From assembly GCA_027605045.1 (NCBI GenBank), contig JAQFWX010000011.1, positions 186,001-250,000 on the forward strand: a stretch of DNA of 64,000 nucleotides. Reading direction: 5' to 3'. Source of the DNA: Phallus indusiatus. Taxonomy: Eukaryota > Basidiomycota > Agaricomycetes > Phallales > Phallaceae. The position numbers were made by a program, and so were the translations under genes. The notes under the pieces were generated by a model, which worked only from the letters and a program-made list of their open reading frames with translations, made no database searches and was not told the DNA's origin. Shown here piece by piece: positions 1 through 11,727 of this stretch; position 1 is the first letter of the stretch; the number at the start of each line of letters is the position of its first letter.

Positions 1-43
1 AATTCAGAGACCGAGTTGTGCTAATTAAAGCCTTGATTCTCAG

Positions 44-324
44 ATACGACGTTGTTTGTCCGGTATGTTTCTTCTATCCCATTTGAACACGTGCATAACT
101 CTCCCGACGATTTCCAGGTTACAACTGCATATGCACTCAAAAAGGCCTGGCCTGAGATTCAAGAGTTCCATGTCGTTCCGGATGCGGGACACAGTGCCAA
201 AGAGCCTGGTATCGAAAAATTACTTGTCAAGGTACCATCAGAGTGTCAACATTTTTTTTCTCCGAAATGTATATTTAATATTCCTGGTTTACTGCAGGCT
301 ACTGATACGATGGCTGATTTGTGA
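44..324 (+). CDS. Prolyl iminopeptidase, C-terminal exons only (5' end outside window)
   Basis: Three terminal exons are visible: 44-62, 118-231 and 298-324, with GT-AG introns 63-117 and 232-297. The first begins after an AG at 42-43 that completes a split Arg codon. They encode the RYDVVCP segment, then a stretch with the motif PDAGHSAKEPG, then ATDTMADL and a TGA stop. This is the end of the alpha/beta-hydrolase fold of serine prolyl iminopeptidases (family S33), which remove N-terminal proline. The Asp of RYD and the His of GHS fit the catalytic acid and base positions of the family; the nucleophile Ser lies upstream of the window. A degenerate copy of the same exons lies at 905-1193. Identity comes from motif recognition. 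Confidence 0.8.
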
Positions 325-862
325 TGGAGAGTCTCAATTCGGAATAGCAGCTTGCGCTCAACTTACCAAGATGACATGTAAATAAAGCCATAGTATGTCA
401 ATACACCAGTTCATGAATTATTCACCCCCTTTTCATCAATAAAACTCCCGGCCCACCAACTTAGCTCGCCACTAGCCTGAGGGCCAATACTATCATGAAC
501 ATCATAAAGATGATAATATAATCCCTTGTTAATGGGAGATTTCAGTAGCATCATCAACGGAAGTAAAAAGTCTTACGAAAATCGAGCCAGGCGCATCCTG
601 CGTGCACACACACGATGGGTTTGGACGCTCCTTCCATCAGTATGGAACGAATGATGTTCGAAGGTGCCAAGTCCGTGGACTTTACATAATGAGGTATGCT
701 CATGACTTTTTATTAGTGTATATATGCGTCAGGGTTGGCTTCTGGATGGGCAAATACTCGAGTGTAAAAGGGTCATTGTGTGTTGTTGAATCTTTTGTCT
801 AACTGGTAATAATAAACCGACACATACCCAGTATCGACGTTGTTCAAGGACGGTGAGTACGA
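325..862. other. Spacer between two iminopeptidase tails
   Basis: No supported gene. A short open stretch at 614-690, starting at ATGGGTTTGG, could be a remnant exon, but I recognise no family and it cannot be joined to its surroundings with confidence. Confidence 0.4.
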
Positions 863-904
863 TTGAGCAATAATTTGACGACCGACTTTTTTGAATTAAA
901 AGCC

Positions 905-1193
905 TTGCTTGTCAGATGTGATGTTGTTTGTCCGGTATGTTTCTTCTATCTAAATATAAACACGATCTTACCACCAATAATTTCCAGGCTACAGCTGCAT
1001 ATGCACTCAAAAAAAGGTTTGGCCGCCGGAGAATCGAGATACAAGAGTTCCATGTCGCTCCGGATGCGAGACACAGTGCCAGAGAGAGAGCAGAAAGTTA
1101 CTCGTTAAGGTATCATAAGAGTATCAACGTTTCTCCTTCGAAACGTATATTTAATATTTATTGCAGGCTACTGATACGATGGCTGATTTATAA
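905..1193 (+). pseudogene. Degenerate duplicate of the iminopeptidase terminal exons
   Basis: The segment repeats the exon-intron-exon order of 1-324, including matching intron ends (gtatgtttcttctat at both donors, ttccag at both acceptors). The segment from tcagatgtgatg onward corresponds to tcagatacgacg in the first copy. The middle exon has changed: the AWPEIQEF region is replaced by an Arg-rich insertion, PDAGHSAKEPG has become PDARHSARERA, and about seven bases are missing before the last donor, which breaks the frame. The final exon ATDTMADL plus stop is kept. It is therefore a decayed partial tandem duplicate. Similarity was judged by eye. Confidence 0.75.
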
Positions 1194-1462
1194 TGGAACT
1201 GAATTCTGGCAATTGATCACATTTGACAAGTTGGACATTTTTTTAATGGGTACTTGCTGAATGGAATGGAATGTGTTTCATATGTGTATATGTATGCATA
1301 TATATGTAATTGGGTTCATACATAGATACAGTGGTTGAACTGGAACAATGGGATTTGCCGGCGTATCATATTAAATTAACAGGAAAGGTACCCGGAACAA
1401 ATATCCTATCTATTCAAGAGAAGTATATATATACAGGGGGTGTTTACACTATATAGCGAGAT

Positions 1463-2739
1463 TCACTCGGCAAGTGTTCGTTGTCTATCCAAGATATCGT
1501 CTGCTTCAAGATAACAGCCCTTCAGCCAACGAGCGGGCTCGCCTTCTACACGAGGTGAGTCTTTCTTCTCATGAAATTTCGTTCTGGCATGTAAAACGCG
1601 GCGATTGTCAAATATAACGGCATCACCCTCACGAAGGGTGTATCTATACGTAGCCGATTCAGAATTTAGCAGTTCTGAAAAGCGTCGTAGGGCATGATAA
1701 AATTCAGGAGGAGTGTCGATAAATAAGGGAGCCTGAAATGGAGGAGAGTAATTTATGTAGTCGATTCTAGAATTGTCTGTTGTTTGAGATAGTTGGATGA
1801 CTGGATGGCTGTTATGGAGATGATGTCCGGCATTTATGTAGTGGTAAGGGATGGGTAATTTTGTAAGGAGCGCATAATATTCGGAATTTTCTGCGCGGAG
1901 AAGTTCGGCGATGTGAATGGCATCCACGAAATAGGAGGAACCCCCGATTACATGATTTCGAAGACAGTGTAGGATTTGGTAACGAGGAGGGTGTTGATAG
2001 TATCTGATGGGACAGGGAAAAAAAAGTTTGGTCAGGAAATACCTAGAAACTAGAATCATGCGTACAAAAGATCCATGTGGAGGCCTAGATTGATGTCTGT
2101 GTATGCAATGTTGGTGCTGTTTAGTAAACTGAGTACGTCCCAAACATCGCCATAAATGGTATGCCGAATTCGGCCAAATATTCCACCAAGCTTCCTGACT
2201 TCGCAGTGCGTGTCGTCAGTTTTCTGAGTTGAGACGCCAGTAAGAAAAACTAATCCATAGCGAATCAATTGTGAGAGAGCGAGATGAAGGCCGTGCTTAG
2301 ACTGGAGTATAGAATCGTACGGAATGAAGAGGTTAGGTGTTGAGGATAAATCGGATTTATTCCATAACACTCTATCGAGATCCTTGTGGAAAACATGTCT
2401 CTTTGTTGGGGAAGCGTACGATTGAAGCCAGTCAAGTGGATAGCTTGAGCTGTGTGCTGGAGAGTCCTGCCATTGAATATGAAGCGTGTCGAGATCTACA
2501 TTGGATTTCAATGGACGAGGATCGCGAGTGACGTCTGATGTGCTACGGAGCTTTTGTTTGTTGGTCGGATGAACGCATTCATTGCATTGGCAGGAGTCGC
2601 GGAGCCATCTGTATGGAAAGGAGGTACCGAGCTGAGGAAGAAAGATACTGTCACGATTGGAGACTGATCCGGAAGAGCTAGAAAGATGTCGAATACGCGA
2701 CAAGTACGGTAGGAAGGTTCTCAATGAACGAAGTAGCAT
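1463..2739 (-). CDS. TauD-family dioxygenase (gamma-butyrobetaine or trimethyllysine hydroxylase)
   Basis: Two exons, 2739-2066 and 2003-1463, with a 62-bp GT-AG intron; 404 residues. The start ATG at 2739 opens a Ser/Arg/Leu-rich N-terminus typical of a mitochondrial targeting peptide. Next comes the small zinc-binding domain with RWLRDSCQCNECVHP (CxCx2C), then the 2-oxoglutarate/Fe(II) domain with the HxD motif in GLHMDLLYYQHPP, which the splice junction rebuilds, and the distal His in VLHARTKF. The family makes L-carnitine by hydroxylating gamma-butyrobetaine or trimethyllysine. From sequence alone I cannot decide between these two substrates. The intron position is certain, because LLYYQHPP is only formed after splicing. 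The gene is convergent with the iminopeptidase tails. Confidence 0.85.
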
Positions 2740-3667
2740 TTGAACGTTTAAACTCGCAGGAGGGGAAATCTCTGGTTGACTTGTAAAATTTATTAGTAGA
2801 TGATGCGGAGATTTAAAGCAGTCTCATGACATACATGCTTGATGGTATCGATAGGGGGAGACCCTTGGCTGTACGACACCAAGATCATATGTATTCACAA
2901 TGGAACGAACGACAGCACGTTCATGGCGGGCACGAACCAAATAATATTTTTAATAGTAATTTCCAGACAAGCTATTCAGATATTCAGATATTCATGTATT
3001 CAGGCCGGCCAGTCCGGAACTCGCAGCAGTTGCCCATGATCAATGTTATTCGCCGAAAACTCGTGTATGTTCCGAATCCGAATTGATATATAGAGTATGT
3101 TGATAACGATCTCATCTCCCCTGCCAGCGATCAACAGATTTCCCCAGCTCTTCAAATAGTGCGGCAATGGATGAATGAATCAATAATCAGTAAGTAGTGC
3201 CAGAGAAACCAGGACGCAAAGATCTTTGTGTGTACCTCGGTAACACACTCTCGACAATGGACAACAATGGCCCTTGAATGGGACAATATGTTAGGCTATG
3301 ATTTGTTCTGTTCTGCTCTGTCCATGGACAATGGCAACAGTGACGGCGCTTGTGGACCAACAATGGCGTCGTGTTGTGCGCGCGCGTGATGTCCACTGTG
3401 GTTGAAATTCAAACTCCGCAAAGGTTCCAAAAGTCGACAAGTCCCTCAAGCTGCATTCGCGATTTTTCGCTCAAAAACGTGTCCACGTCGTCGTCCAAAC
3501 AAAGTCATTCCACATAATTATTCAAAACGTCCTCCCGGTCCACAGCATTCGAATCTGCAATATATCCCACCTAGAAAAAGGTCAGCCAATCTCGACCTTT
3601 TTAACGTCTCCCCTTTTCTCCGTTTCCACCTATCTGACCGACTCCTCGATATCATCCCCGTTCATAC
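2740..3667. other. Divergent intergenic region
   Basis: This lies between the divergent starts of the dioxygenase and the SUN protein. It contains CAAT/CCAAT-like words (aaccaacaatgg near 3355, gccaatc near 3573) and pyrimidine-rich DNA just upstream of 3668, as is usual for basidiomycete promoters. No coding exon was supported. Confidence 0.5.
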
Positions 3668-6600
3668 ATGTCGTTCTCTGGAAATTCTCTCAATCAGGGT
3701 GCCCGTCTTGACCACAACACTTTTATGAACAATACCACAAATCACTCTAGGCAAGATCGCTCGCAACAGGAAGATTCCCACTCCCCCCCTCGACGCGGTA
3801 TAGTTCCGCTTTCATACGCGTACGGGTGCGTCTCTTGTTCTCTTTCTTCTGTACTTCCTTTTTTTAAACTATTTTTTTTTTTAAAAAACTCAAACAGTGC
3901 ACCAAACCTAGCTAAATCAAAGACATCCCCTACTCATCGTCACCCCTCTCCAACGCGTTCCAACGTCTCTTCCGGTAATCGCAATCTCTCCCAAAACGCG
4001 ATCGACCAAGACGACGAAGCAGAATCAAATATCTCGCGTATATCAGCCGCATCTCGTGCCACAGAACCAGGTGCCGTTCGTTACGCACGTCTTAAACAAC
4101 GCAATCAAACCCTAGGTCCATCCATATTCCACCCTGCCGCTCCGGGAATCATTCTCTCCCCTCCAAACGGTAACGATCTGCGTGATACCTCAGTAAACGT
4201 CGCAACTGCATTCAACCACGCTGCTAATTCTGCTATCATGTCTGGCGGTTCCGATAAACCTACTAGATACACAGCCCCGGCTCCGACCCGTCGCATTGCC
4301 GCCCCACCCTCGCGGTTCAACAAGCCCTTGTCTTCCGCCTCTAATACCTCCCAAGATGACCGAAAAGCTCGTGCTAAAAGCCCACTCCTCGAGACTCTCG
4401 CAAACGTGAGTCAGAGTTTGGCTCGTGCCGTGTCTCCAACTAGCTATTACCTGAGCGAACCCCGCGCGGAGCCTTTCCTTCCATTCCGAATGGACGAACC
4501 ACCGCCCAAACCTCCCAGCCGGCAGGGAACTAAAGCTAGCACTATACCTAGCAATGACAGCTACGACTACGAAGCAGAGGAACAAATGATGCAGGGCGAA
4601 ATACCTTCTATATCAATGTCATCATCCTCGAATAGTACCAAACCGAAAAAGAAAAGTTCTACCATGTCAGCGTCAGCCCGGTTATCACTGGATAACAAGG
4701 CATATCGTCCTTCAAGCGATGAAGATGACGAAGACGATTTCAATGATAGTACTTCCCGACGTCGGAGAAAGGCGAAAAAGAAGGACGATGCTAATAGATC
4801 TCTTACGACGCTTCCTACCATTGGGTATGATAAGAAAAAACGGAAGCGAAAATCGGCAGCTCAAGTTGAAGAAGAAGAAGAAGAAATAGATGAAGTTGAG
4901 CAGGAGCAGGAGGAAGAAGAAGAAGAGGAGGAGGAGGAAGAGGAGGAAGATGTACGTGTCTTCTATCATTTATGTTCTGTTTCAAATTTAAAATATATTC
5001 CAGGACTCGAGATCTGTTGAACAAGTAAGAGCTAGTTCTCGACCACCGTCGCGTGCCGGCTCCGTCACACGCGAGACTGCCCCCCCATCCCACCCCATCC
5101 ACTTCCAACCGGTCGAACCCCCACTCGAAGAAATTCCCGAAACAGAAGAAGAACCAGAAGGACTAGAACCAGATATCAGCTACAGCTCAGCTGAGCCTCG
5201 ACGGTCAAGATCGAAGCAACGCGATTCAGCATCTCGGAATGGTCGTGCGCATTCACGTTCACGCTCTCGATCACGCCGATCACGATCTTCCCAACGACGG
5301 TCGGTGCCCTCAGAGCACAAACCAACTGATTCTTCTGCCGGTCTGCAATCGTCGTCGTCGTCAACACCACGGCGAGGAATTGGCAATCTCTTAGGCCGGG
5401 TTGTTCATTTTTCTATTACGTCTATATTTCGGCCCATCTTCTACGTTTTTCTTCTCGTCTTTTACGTTCTATGGACTCTTGTCAGTGGGATATTCAACAT
5501 TATTTGCGTTACTCCCTTCAACTGGATTAAGAATGCCACTCGCCGCCGCCGCGATGATACCAAACGGGGCGATACCAAGCGGAGGGACACCAAGCAGGGT
5601 AATACCAAGCAGGAAAATAATAACCAGAGTGATATCCCATTCGCAAGCTTCTTCAAATTTGCTGCTCTGGCTGTTGTCGTCATTATTATCGCAACTGCTT
5701 TACGACCTTCTTCTGCCATCGTCAACTCTATCAGTACTTTTCTCTCTCGTGCATTTTCATCAGTTGATCTCGGAGAAACACCGGTCTATCGAGCTCCGTC
5801 TATTCCAGCCGAGTCAGTTCAGGATTTCATTGATCGGCTTGCTCAGGTAGAAGTAGCACTTGCAGATTTCGCTGCCGCTGCCGCTTCGAAAGAGAAGGAT
5901 AATCAAGTTTTGAAGCAAACTCAGAAGATTTTGGATCAGCTCAATCATCGTCTGGATATTGAAAGTCAACGCGCTCAGGACGCGGAAGAGAAATACCATG
6001 CGTCGTCTAATCAGAATGTTGCTCGTCTGCGGAATGAGTTTAAGAAGATTCAAACAGAGTGGGAGCAGGCTCGGTCATCTGTTGGTGTTGATACTTCTGA
6101 GATTCATGGGATACAGCAACGTCTTGGAGATGTTGAAGGAGGTGTAAAAGAGGCTTTGGAACTTGGCAAGAAAGTCGAAAATTCCCTTGCGGTTTCGGCG
6201 AAAACGAAATGGAAACCTGGAGATGCGCTTACGATTCGTACAGGCGATGGGAACAATGTCAACGAAATTATAGGAGATCTCGTCGATCGCGCTGTTTCGC
6301 GGTTCTATAAAGATGGGATTGGTAAAGCTGATTTCGCGCTGTATTCTGCTGGTGGACGTGTTATCCCGCAGTTGACGAGTAATGCGTACGAAGTCAAGCC
6401 TTCTTCGTGGTCGAGCTATCTAGTTGGTGCTGTCACTGGACGAGGTTACGTTATGGGTCGTCCACCAGTAACAGCTCTCCACCCCGATATCAACGTTGGA
6501 AATTGTTGGCCGTTCGCGGGTACATCAGGACAGCTCGGTGTCGTACTCGCTCGGGCTATCTACGTCTCAGAAGTGACTATCGAACACGTCCCTCGAGATA

Positions 6601-7043
6601 TCGCGTATGATATCCGATCGGCACCTCGTCAGATGGAATTATGGGGTCTTGTCGAAGGAGCTGATAATATCGCTAAAGTGAAAGAATACCAACAACGCGT
6701 CGTTGAAAGACGAATGGAAGCTGTAAAACGCGCGGAAGATGAGGGGACACCGTTACCACCCGATGAAGACGCTTATCCACCATCCTTACCTCGATCACCT
6801 CACTACATACGTCTCGCCCAAATGACATATGACATTCACGCTTCGAATCATATACAGACGTTTTCGATACCGAATGAAATTCAAGATATCGGAGCGGATT
6901 TCGGGATTGTTGTTTTGATTGTTCAGAATAATTGGGGAGAGGAAGATTATACGTGTTTGTATCGTATGCGGGTGCATGGAACGGAAAAGGATCGGCCGCC
7001 TCCTCTTTTACCTTCAACAGCTCCAGCTGAAGTCGAATCATAA
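3668..7043 (+). CDS. SUN-domain nuclear envelope protein (Sad1/UNC-84 family)
   Basis: Three exons (3668-3825, 3898-4951, 5004-7043) give 1083 residues. The N-terminal half is Ser/Pro-rich with an acidic Glu run just before intron 2 and an RS-rich stretch after it; this side would face the nucleoplasm. Two hydrophobic segments follow (about 540-570 and 617-637, the second containing FKFAALAVVVIIIATAL), then a predicted coiled coil (about 680-795). The C-terminal SUN domain (about 820-1075) has NCWPFAGTSGQLGVVLAR and an ELWGLVEG strand. SUN proteins sit in the inner nuclear membrane and bind KASH partners in the perinuclear space, linking chromatin or the spindle pole body to the cytoskeleton. 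Intron 1 (72 bp) is a multiple of three with no in-frame stop, so its retention would add 24 residues. Confidence 0.9.
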
Positions 7044-7630
7044 CATAATAAACACCAAACCTCAAAAGCTGTCTTATCCATTGTCGTTGTTGTGTTGTTG
7101 TTACCTTTCTCTTCTTTCTTCCTTTTCCTTTTTATCCATTACTTCGCTTGGACATTGGGGATTTTGTTCATGCATTTCATTATTCTCTGCTGTGTCTTTT
7201 TCTCTTTCGTTCACTTTTTTTATACCCTTGCTATTATATCATACACACATTCATACACAAACAAGTCGAATTAGGGATTCAAGTTGATACAACCATGTAC
7301 GCTTTTGTTCAAACAGTAGTAGTCAAGTACCAAACGATCTATTATCCTTATAATACCACGCATGGGATCAATTCAATCAAAAGAAATTTTTTAACACTTT
7401 AACAATTGCTTTCGTTCTTTTCCGAAGAATCCATCAAAAAAGCATGGCATGCGTGTGCAAATATTTGGTTATGATACAATCTTTTTGTTTTTGCTTCTGA
7501 GTAGGGAGGAGAGAGAATTCGTAAAACAAATAACTGATACAAAATGCAGATAACACAACCCAAAGCTCTAAATGAGAGTAGAAAAAAAAATGAATGGATG
7601 AAATGTGTTAGGGGAATCCAACTATGATAA
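7044..7630. other. Convergent 3' region between SUN protein and Lon
   Basis: T-rich and AT-rich DNA with likely polyadenylation signals for both genes. No exon was found. Confidence 0.5.
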
Positions 7631-10600
7631 TCAATGGTGGTGCAAGGGTAATCGCTCTTTCAATAAGCTGGCAAGAGGCTCGTCCCGGAATACTTCATGT
7701 AAAACTTCCCGAATGTCTTCTACATAAACAAATCGAATCCCAGTTTTGACACTCTCTGGAACGTTTTCTTCAATGTCTGCTCTGTTGGCAGCAGGTGCAA
7801 GGATAGTTTTGATTCCCGCTCGGTGGGCAGCCAAGATTTTCTCTTTCAGTCCTCCGACGGGGAGAACTTGTCCCACCAGGGATATTTCACCGGTCATGGC
7901 TAATATGTGAAACGATTTTAAGTTGATATAATGAGAAGTAAGGTCACATAGCACGTACCAGTGTCGGGATCAATTTTTGTCTTGGTCAATAGTGATACGA
8001 AGGCAGATACGATAGCAGTTCCCGCACTAGGACCTTCTTTACCAATACTGCCTTCCGGCATATGAACATGAACATCTCGTTCATTCAACCACTGTTCGGT
8101 AGGATCCTGAGTAATACCAAGCTCCCACGCATGGCTCTTCACCCAACTAAGAGCAATCTGCGCACTTTCCCGAATAACTTCGCCCAATTTTCCTGTAAGT
8201 TGCAAATTGCCTTTCCCGGACATGCTCTAAAAGAGAACGTTTAATTTCCGGCAGGAATCTCGGTTATATATAATTAGATACTCACTGTTGCTTCGACTGG
8301 CATAACAGCTCCCGAACCATTGCCCAAGTATCCAAGACCTGTACTAACACCCGGTGGCGGTGCAGTAACGTACATGCGATCTTTATGGTATATCGGAGGG
8401 CCAACGTAGTCTTTCAGATTGCTCGAGTTGATACGTACATGCACTGTGGATGGTATCTCTAAAGGCTTGCGTTCCTCGGTTGTTACATTCGTGGGTTCTT
8501 CACTTTTAGGTTGTTCTCCAGAGGTTGATGATACAGCCTGGGCAGGTGCTAAATTTTCAACCGTCTTTTGAGTATCCTTTGGTAACGCGTTCTCCTCTGG
8601 GAACGCATCTTCTCCTAGATCTTCCACAATTTTCAGTGCTGTCTTACGGTAAATCTAACACAACATGCGGATGGAACATTAGATGATACCAAAAAAAAAA
8701 GGTATAATAACCTACTTTGTCTATATGCTTCTTCAAATTACGTACTCCACTCTCTCGGCAATAGTACTTGATAAGAGTGTCTACCGCGCTCGGTTCTAAT
8801 AGAACATCGGCATTCTTTAGTCCTGACGCCTCTTTAGCTTGGGGTCCAAGATACTTGTCCGCTATAACCATCTTTTCTTCAGACACATAGCCACTGACTT
8901 CCAGGACTTCCATGCGATCCAGCAGCGGGGCAGGGATAGTATCGGCCACATTAGCTAGTACAAGGGTTGTTAGAGATTGCAAAGGCAGAAATAACCTTCC
9001 GGACGTACCTGTACAAACAAATAATACTCGGGACAAGTCAACAGGCACATCCATGCTACAAAGTTTCAGCCCATCTCTTCCTTTATCGCGCATCATGGGA
9101 AGAACTCACTAATGATCTAAAAAGGCGTTGTTTTGTTCGGGATCTAACATCTCTAACAGTGCACTTGCTGGATCGCCATTAATACCTCGACCGATTTTAT
9201 CAACCTCGTCAATAAGAATCAAAGGGTTTTCCGTTCCAACACGCTTCAAGGCCTGAATAATCTTGCTCGGAAGAGCTCTACAATGCTTTGTCAAAAACTG
9301 ACAGAAATCGTTAGAATGACTAGAGCCTACCCAACATATGTCCTTCGATGACCCTTGATCTCAGCCACATCTGTCAACCCTCCAACAGAAAACCGGAAAA
9401 ACTGGCGGTTCAACGCTCTCGCAATTGATTTCCCGATACTCGTTTTTCCAACACCAGGTGGGCCGACGAAACATATGATTTTCCCTTCCACGGTTCCACG
9501 TAATTTGCCAACAGCAAGGAATTCAAGGATACGGTCTTTGACGTCTTTCAAACCATAATGATCTTCATCTAGGACCTTCTTGGCATGAGTAATGGAGTAA
9601 TTCTCTTTGGAATGTTGCCCCCAAGGAATCTAAGATACGAGATGATCAACGTTCTGCAGCATCATACGATTATATCTAACCAACCAACCTGAGTAAGCCA
9701 GTCCAGATAATTTCGGGTTACATTAGCTTCACTCGCGGCGGGTTCCAGGTGCATGAGCTTGTTCAACTCTTCATCAAATACCTTGCGAACGCCTTCGGGC
9801 ATCTTCAGATTAGCGGCACGCTCCTTAAATTTCTCAATTAGCTTGTCCTTTCCGTCGCTTTCCATTCCGAGTTCCTTTTTGATACCCTTTAACTGCTCCA
9901 TGAGATAGTATTCTCGTTGTCGTTTGGCAATTTTCGAGTCAACATCTCGTGAAATCTTGCTTTGAAGCTGCGCATTAATGAGCTCTTTCTTAAGAACCAA
10001 TAATGCCTTGCGGAGTCTGTCTTCAATGATCAGGCTTTCCAAAACATCCTGTAGTTCATTAACATCTCCAGCAGAAACAGCGGCAGCAAAATCGGCCAGT
10101 TTATCAGGCTCGTCAAAGACATTCGTGGCAATCTGGCTAATCGAGAAATTGGTAATTTGATCTCGGAATAGTGGATTCAGTTGAGCTATATCCTTGAAGA
10201 CAGACACGATTTCCGACATTACAGCCCGGATATACTGGTCATCCTTGTTGAAAGGCGCAACAGTAAGATTTTCCACGTTAACGACAGATATCGGATAATT
10301 GCGCAAGAAACTCGTTTGTGGGGAGGCTAAAAGTTCTGTTAGTCACTTTTGCTATGATGTTAGAAAGTGAAACAACTTGCCTGCTTGCATGGCTGAGGAG
10401 GGCTCTGTCGATGTGGGTAATTCTACCTCTGATGTCAAAGGAGATGCAGGGGGTGTTAAGGGAGCCTCCTGCGATGCTTCATCCAGCCCTTGAACAGTAG
10501 CTGTGGTCGTCGAGTCAGCTCGTGAGATCAAACTTGTGAGTTTGATCCGCCGATGAGGGTACAGTACAGCGGTTAGACCTTCCTCCTTGCCATCGTCATC

Positions 10601-11365
10601 TTTGGATACCGCACCAGATGCCGTGAAAATACTTGTAATTTGGGCAAAGACACCGACGTGATGAACAGAGTTGATGTCCGTTATAATATCACTGTCGGTG
10701 TGCTCGTCTTTCAAAAGGAATGCGCCTAGATAAGGCTGACCGCGTTTCATCATCTCCTTTATGGCAGCAACAACAGCAGGGTTCTTGATCACCACAGCTT
10801 TATAGAAACCGGGGAATAAAGGTCGTCGAGCAATGGGAAGGGCGAGCACTTGAGGGTAATTTTCCGGAACGTTTTGTCTGGATATGGCTGAAGTGGGAGG
10901 TGCGGATTCACGGTGCGGTGGAGGTGAGGATGATGATGGACCTTCACCGCTGTTTCCGTCATGCCCACCGGAAGAAGATGTTGAAGATGACGAAGAAGAC
11001 GATGCTCGTCCGCCTTCATCTTCGGATAACCGAGCCTCTGAGACCGGGCTCTCTGATTTATCGCGTCGTTTGGAGGTCTCCTCCGTGTCCTCTTCTTGAA
11101 CTTCCTCGTCTGCGGTTTCTTTGTTGTCGGATTTATCGCTTTGGCGATTTATCCACCGTGGAGAACTTAAAACGTCTGTCCGTCGGGGGTACTTTTTGAC
11201 AGCATTTGTGGTAAGCCCTCTCCGACACGAGCCTTGATTTAAAAAACCATACGCAGGTTTCCACGACGCTGTCGACGGGGTAATGCCTTTTAGACAAGGG
11301 TTGGGGTGGCACCGAAGCCGAAAGCCCTTGCTTAACGCCAACCGTGAAACAATGACCTGGGTCAT
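7631..11365 (-). CDS. PIM1: Mitochondrial Lon protease (PIM1)
   Basis: Nine exons: 11365-10381, 10326-9689, 9629-9331, 9277-9110, 9055-9009, 8954-8716, 8654-8286, 8226-7959, 7899-7631; 1093 residues, all phases closing. An ATG at 11365 is chosen; it opens a basic presequence for mitochondrial import. An acidic Ser-rich linker leads to the Lon N-domain, then the AAA+ module with Walker A GPPGVGKT (about 590) and Walker [12 protein letters not shown], and the protease domain with the catalytic Ser in EGPSAG (about 982) and Lys in VGGLKEK (about 1024). Lon degrades misfolded and oxidised matrix proteins using ATP. Between the ATPase and the protease is a Pro/Ser/Glu-rich insert of about 50-60 residues, as in yeast Pim1. 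Intron 1 (10380-10327) has a GC donor (GCAAGT); the nearby GT would shift the frame. Confidence 0.95.
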
Positions 11366-11727
11366 TGTTCTATTTGTTCTCCACACTTGTAGAAAATGAT
11401 GTCTCCACGTCTATCAAGTGAACGAGAAGATCACCAATACTGGTGAGGCGACTATGAGGAGAGATTGCGTACTCTGTTTACAGCGAGGCTTTCATAAGCA
11501 GACAGTATTCCGATATCCGAACGGTGCCAGCCGAGCAATTTCCCGAATTACACATTACAACTTTCGTGTTTTCGCATTTTAATTCACGGTAAAAAAAAAT
11601 CTCGCAATCCACACCAGAGTTCTAGCTTGTGAATATCAAGTACTAATATTCGTATCATATTACAGTTCTTCCACTCACTTCCTATCTTAGTCTATCGCAT
11701 TTATTATACGGCTATCAAATACTTTTA
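11366..11727. other. Upstream region of Lon / downstream of finger protein
   Basis: Both flanking genes are on the minus strand. This stretch should hold the Lon promoter and the 3' end of nothing upstream. It has a CCAAT-like word and AT-rich tracts, and no exon was seen. Confidence 0.4.

Noticed and set aside
4815..5108. Leu/Phe-rich minus-strand frames opposite the SUN gene
   Set aside because: They are the antisense of Glu/Lys codon runs in the SUN gene.
11366..11386. Upstream non-ATG extension of Lon
   Set aside because: The extension begins with GTG; the ATG at 11365 follows and already gives a good presequence.
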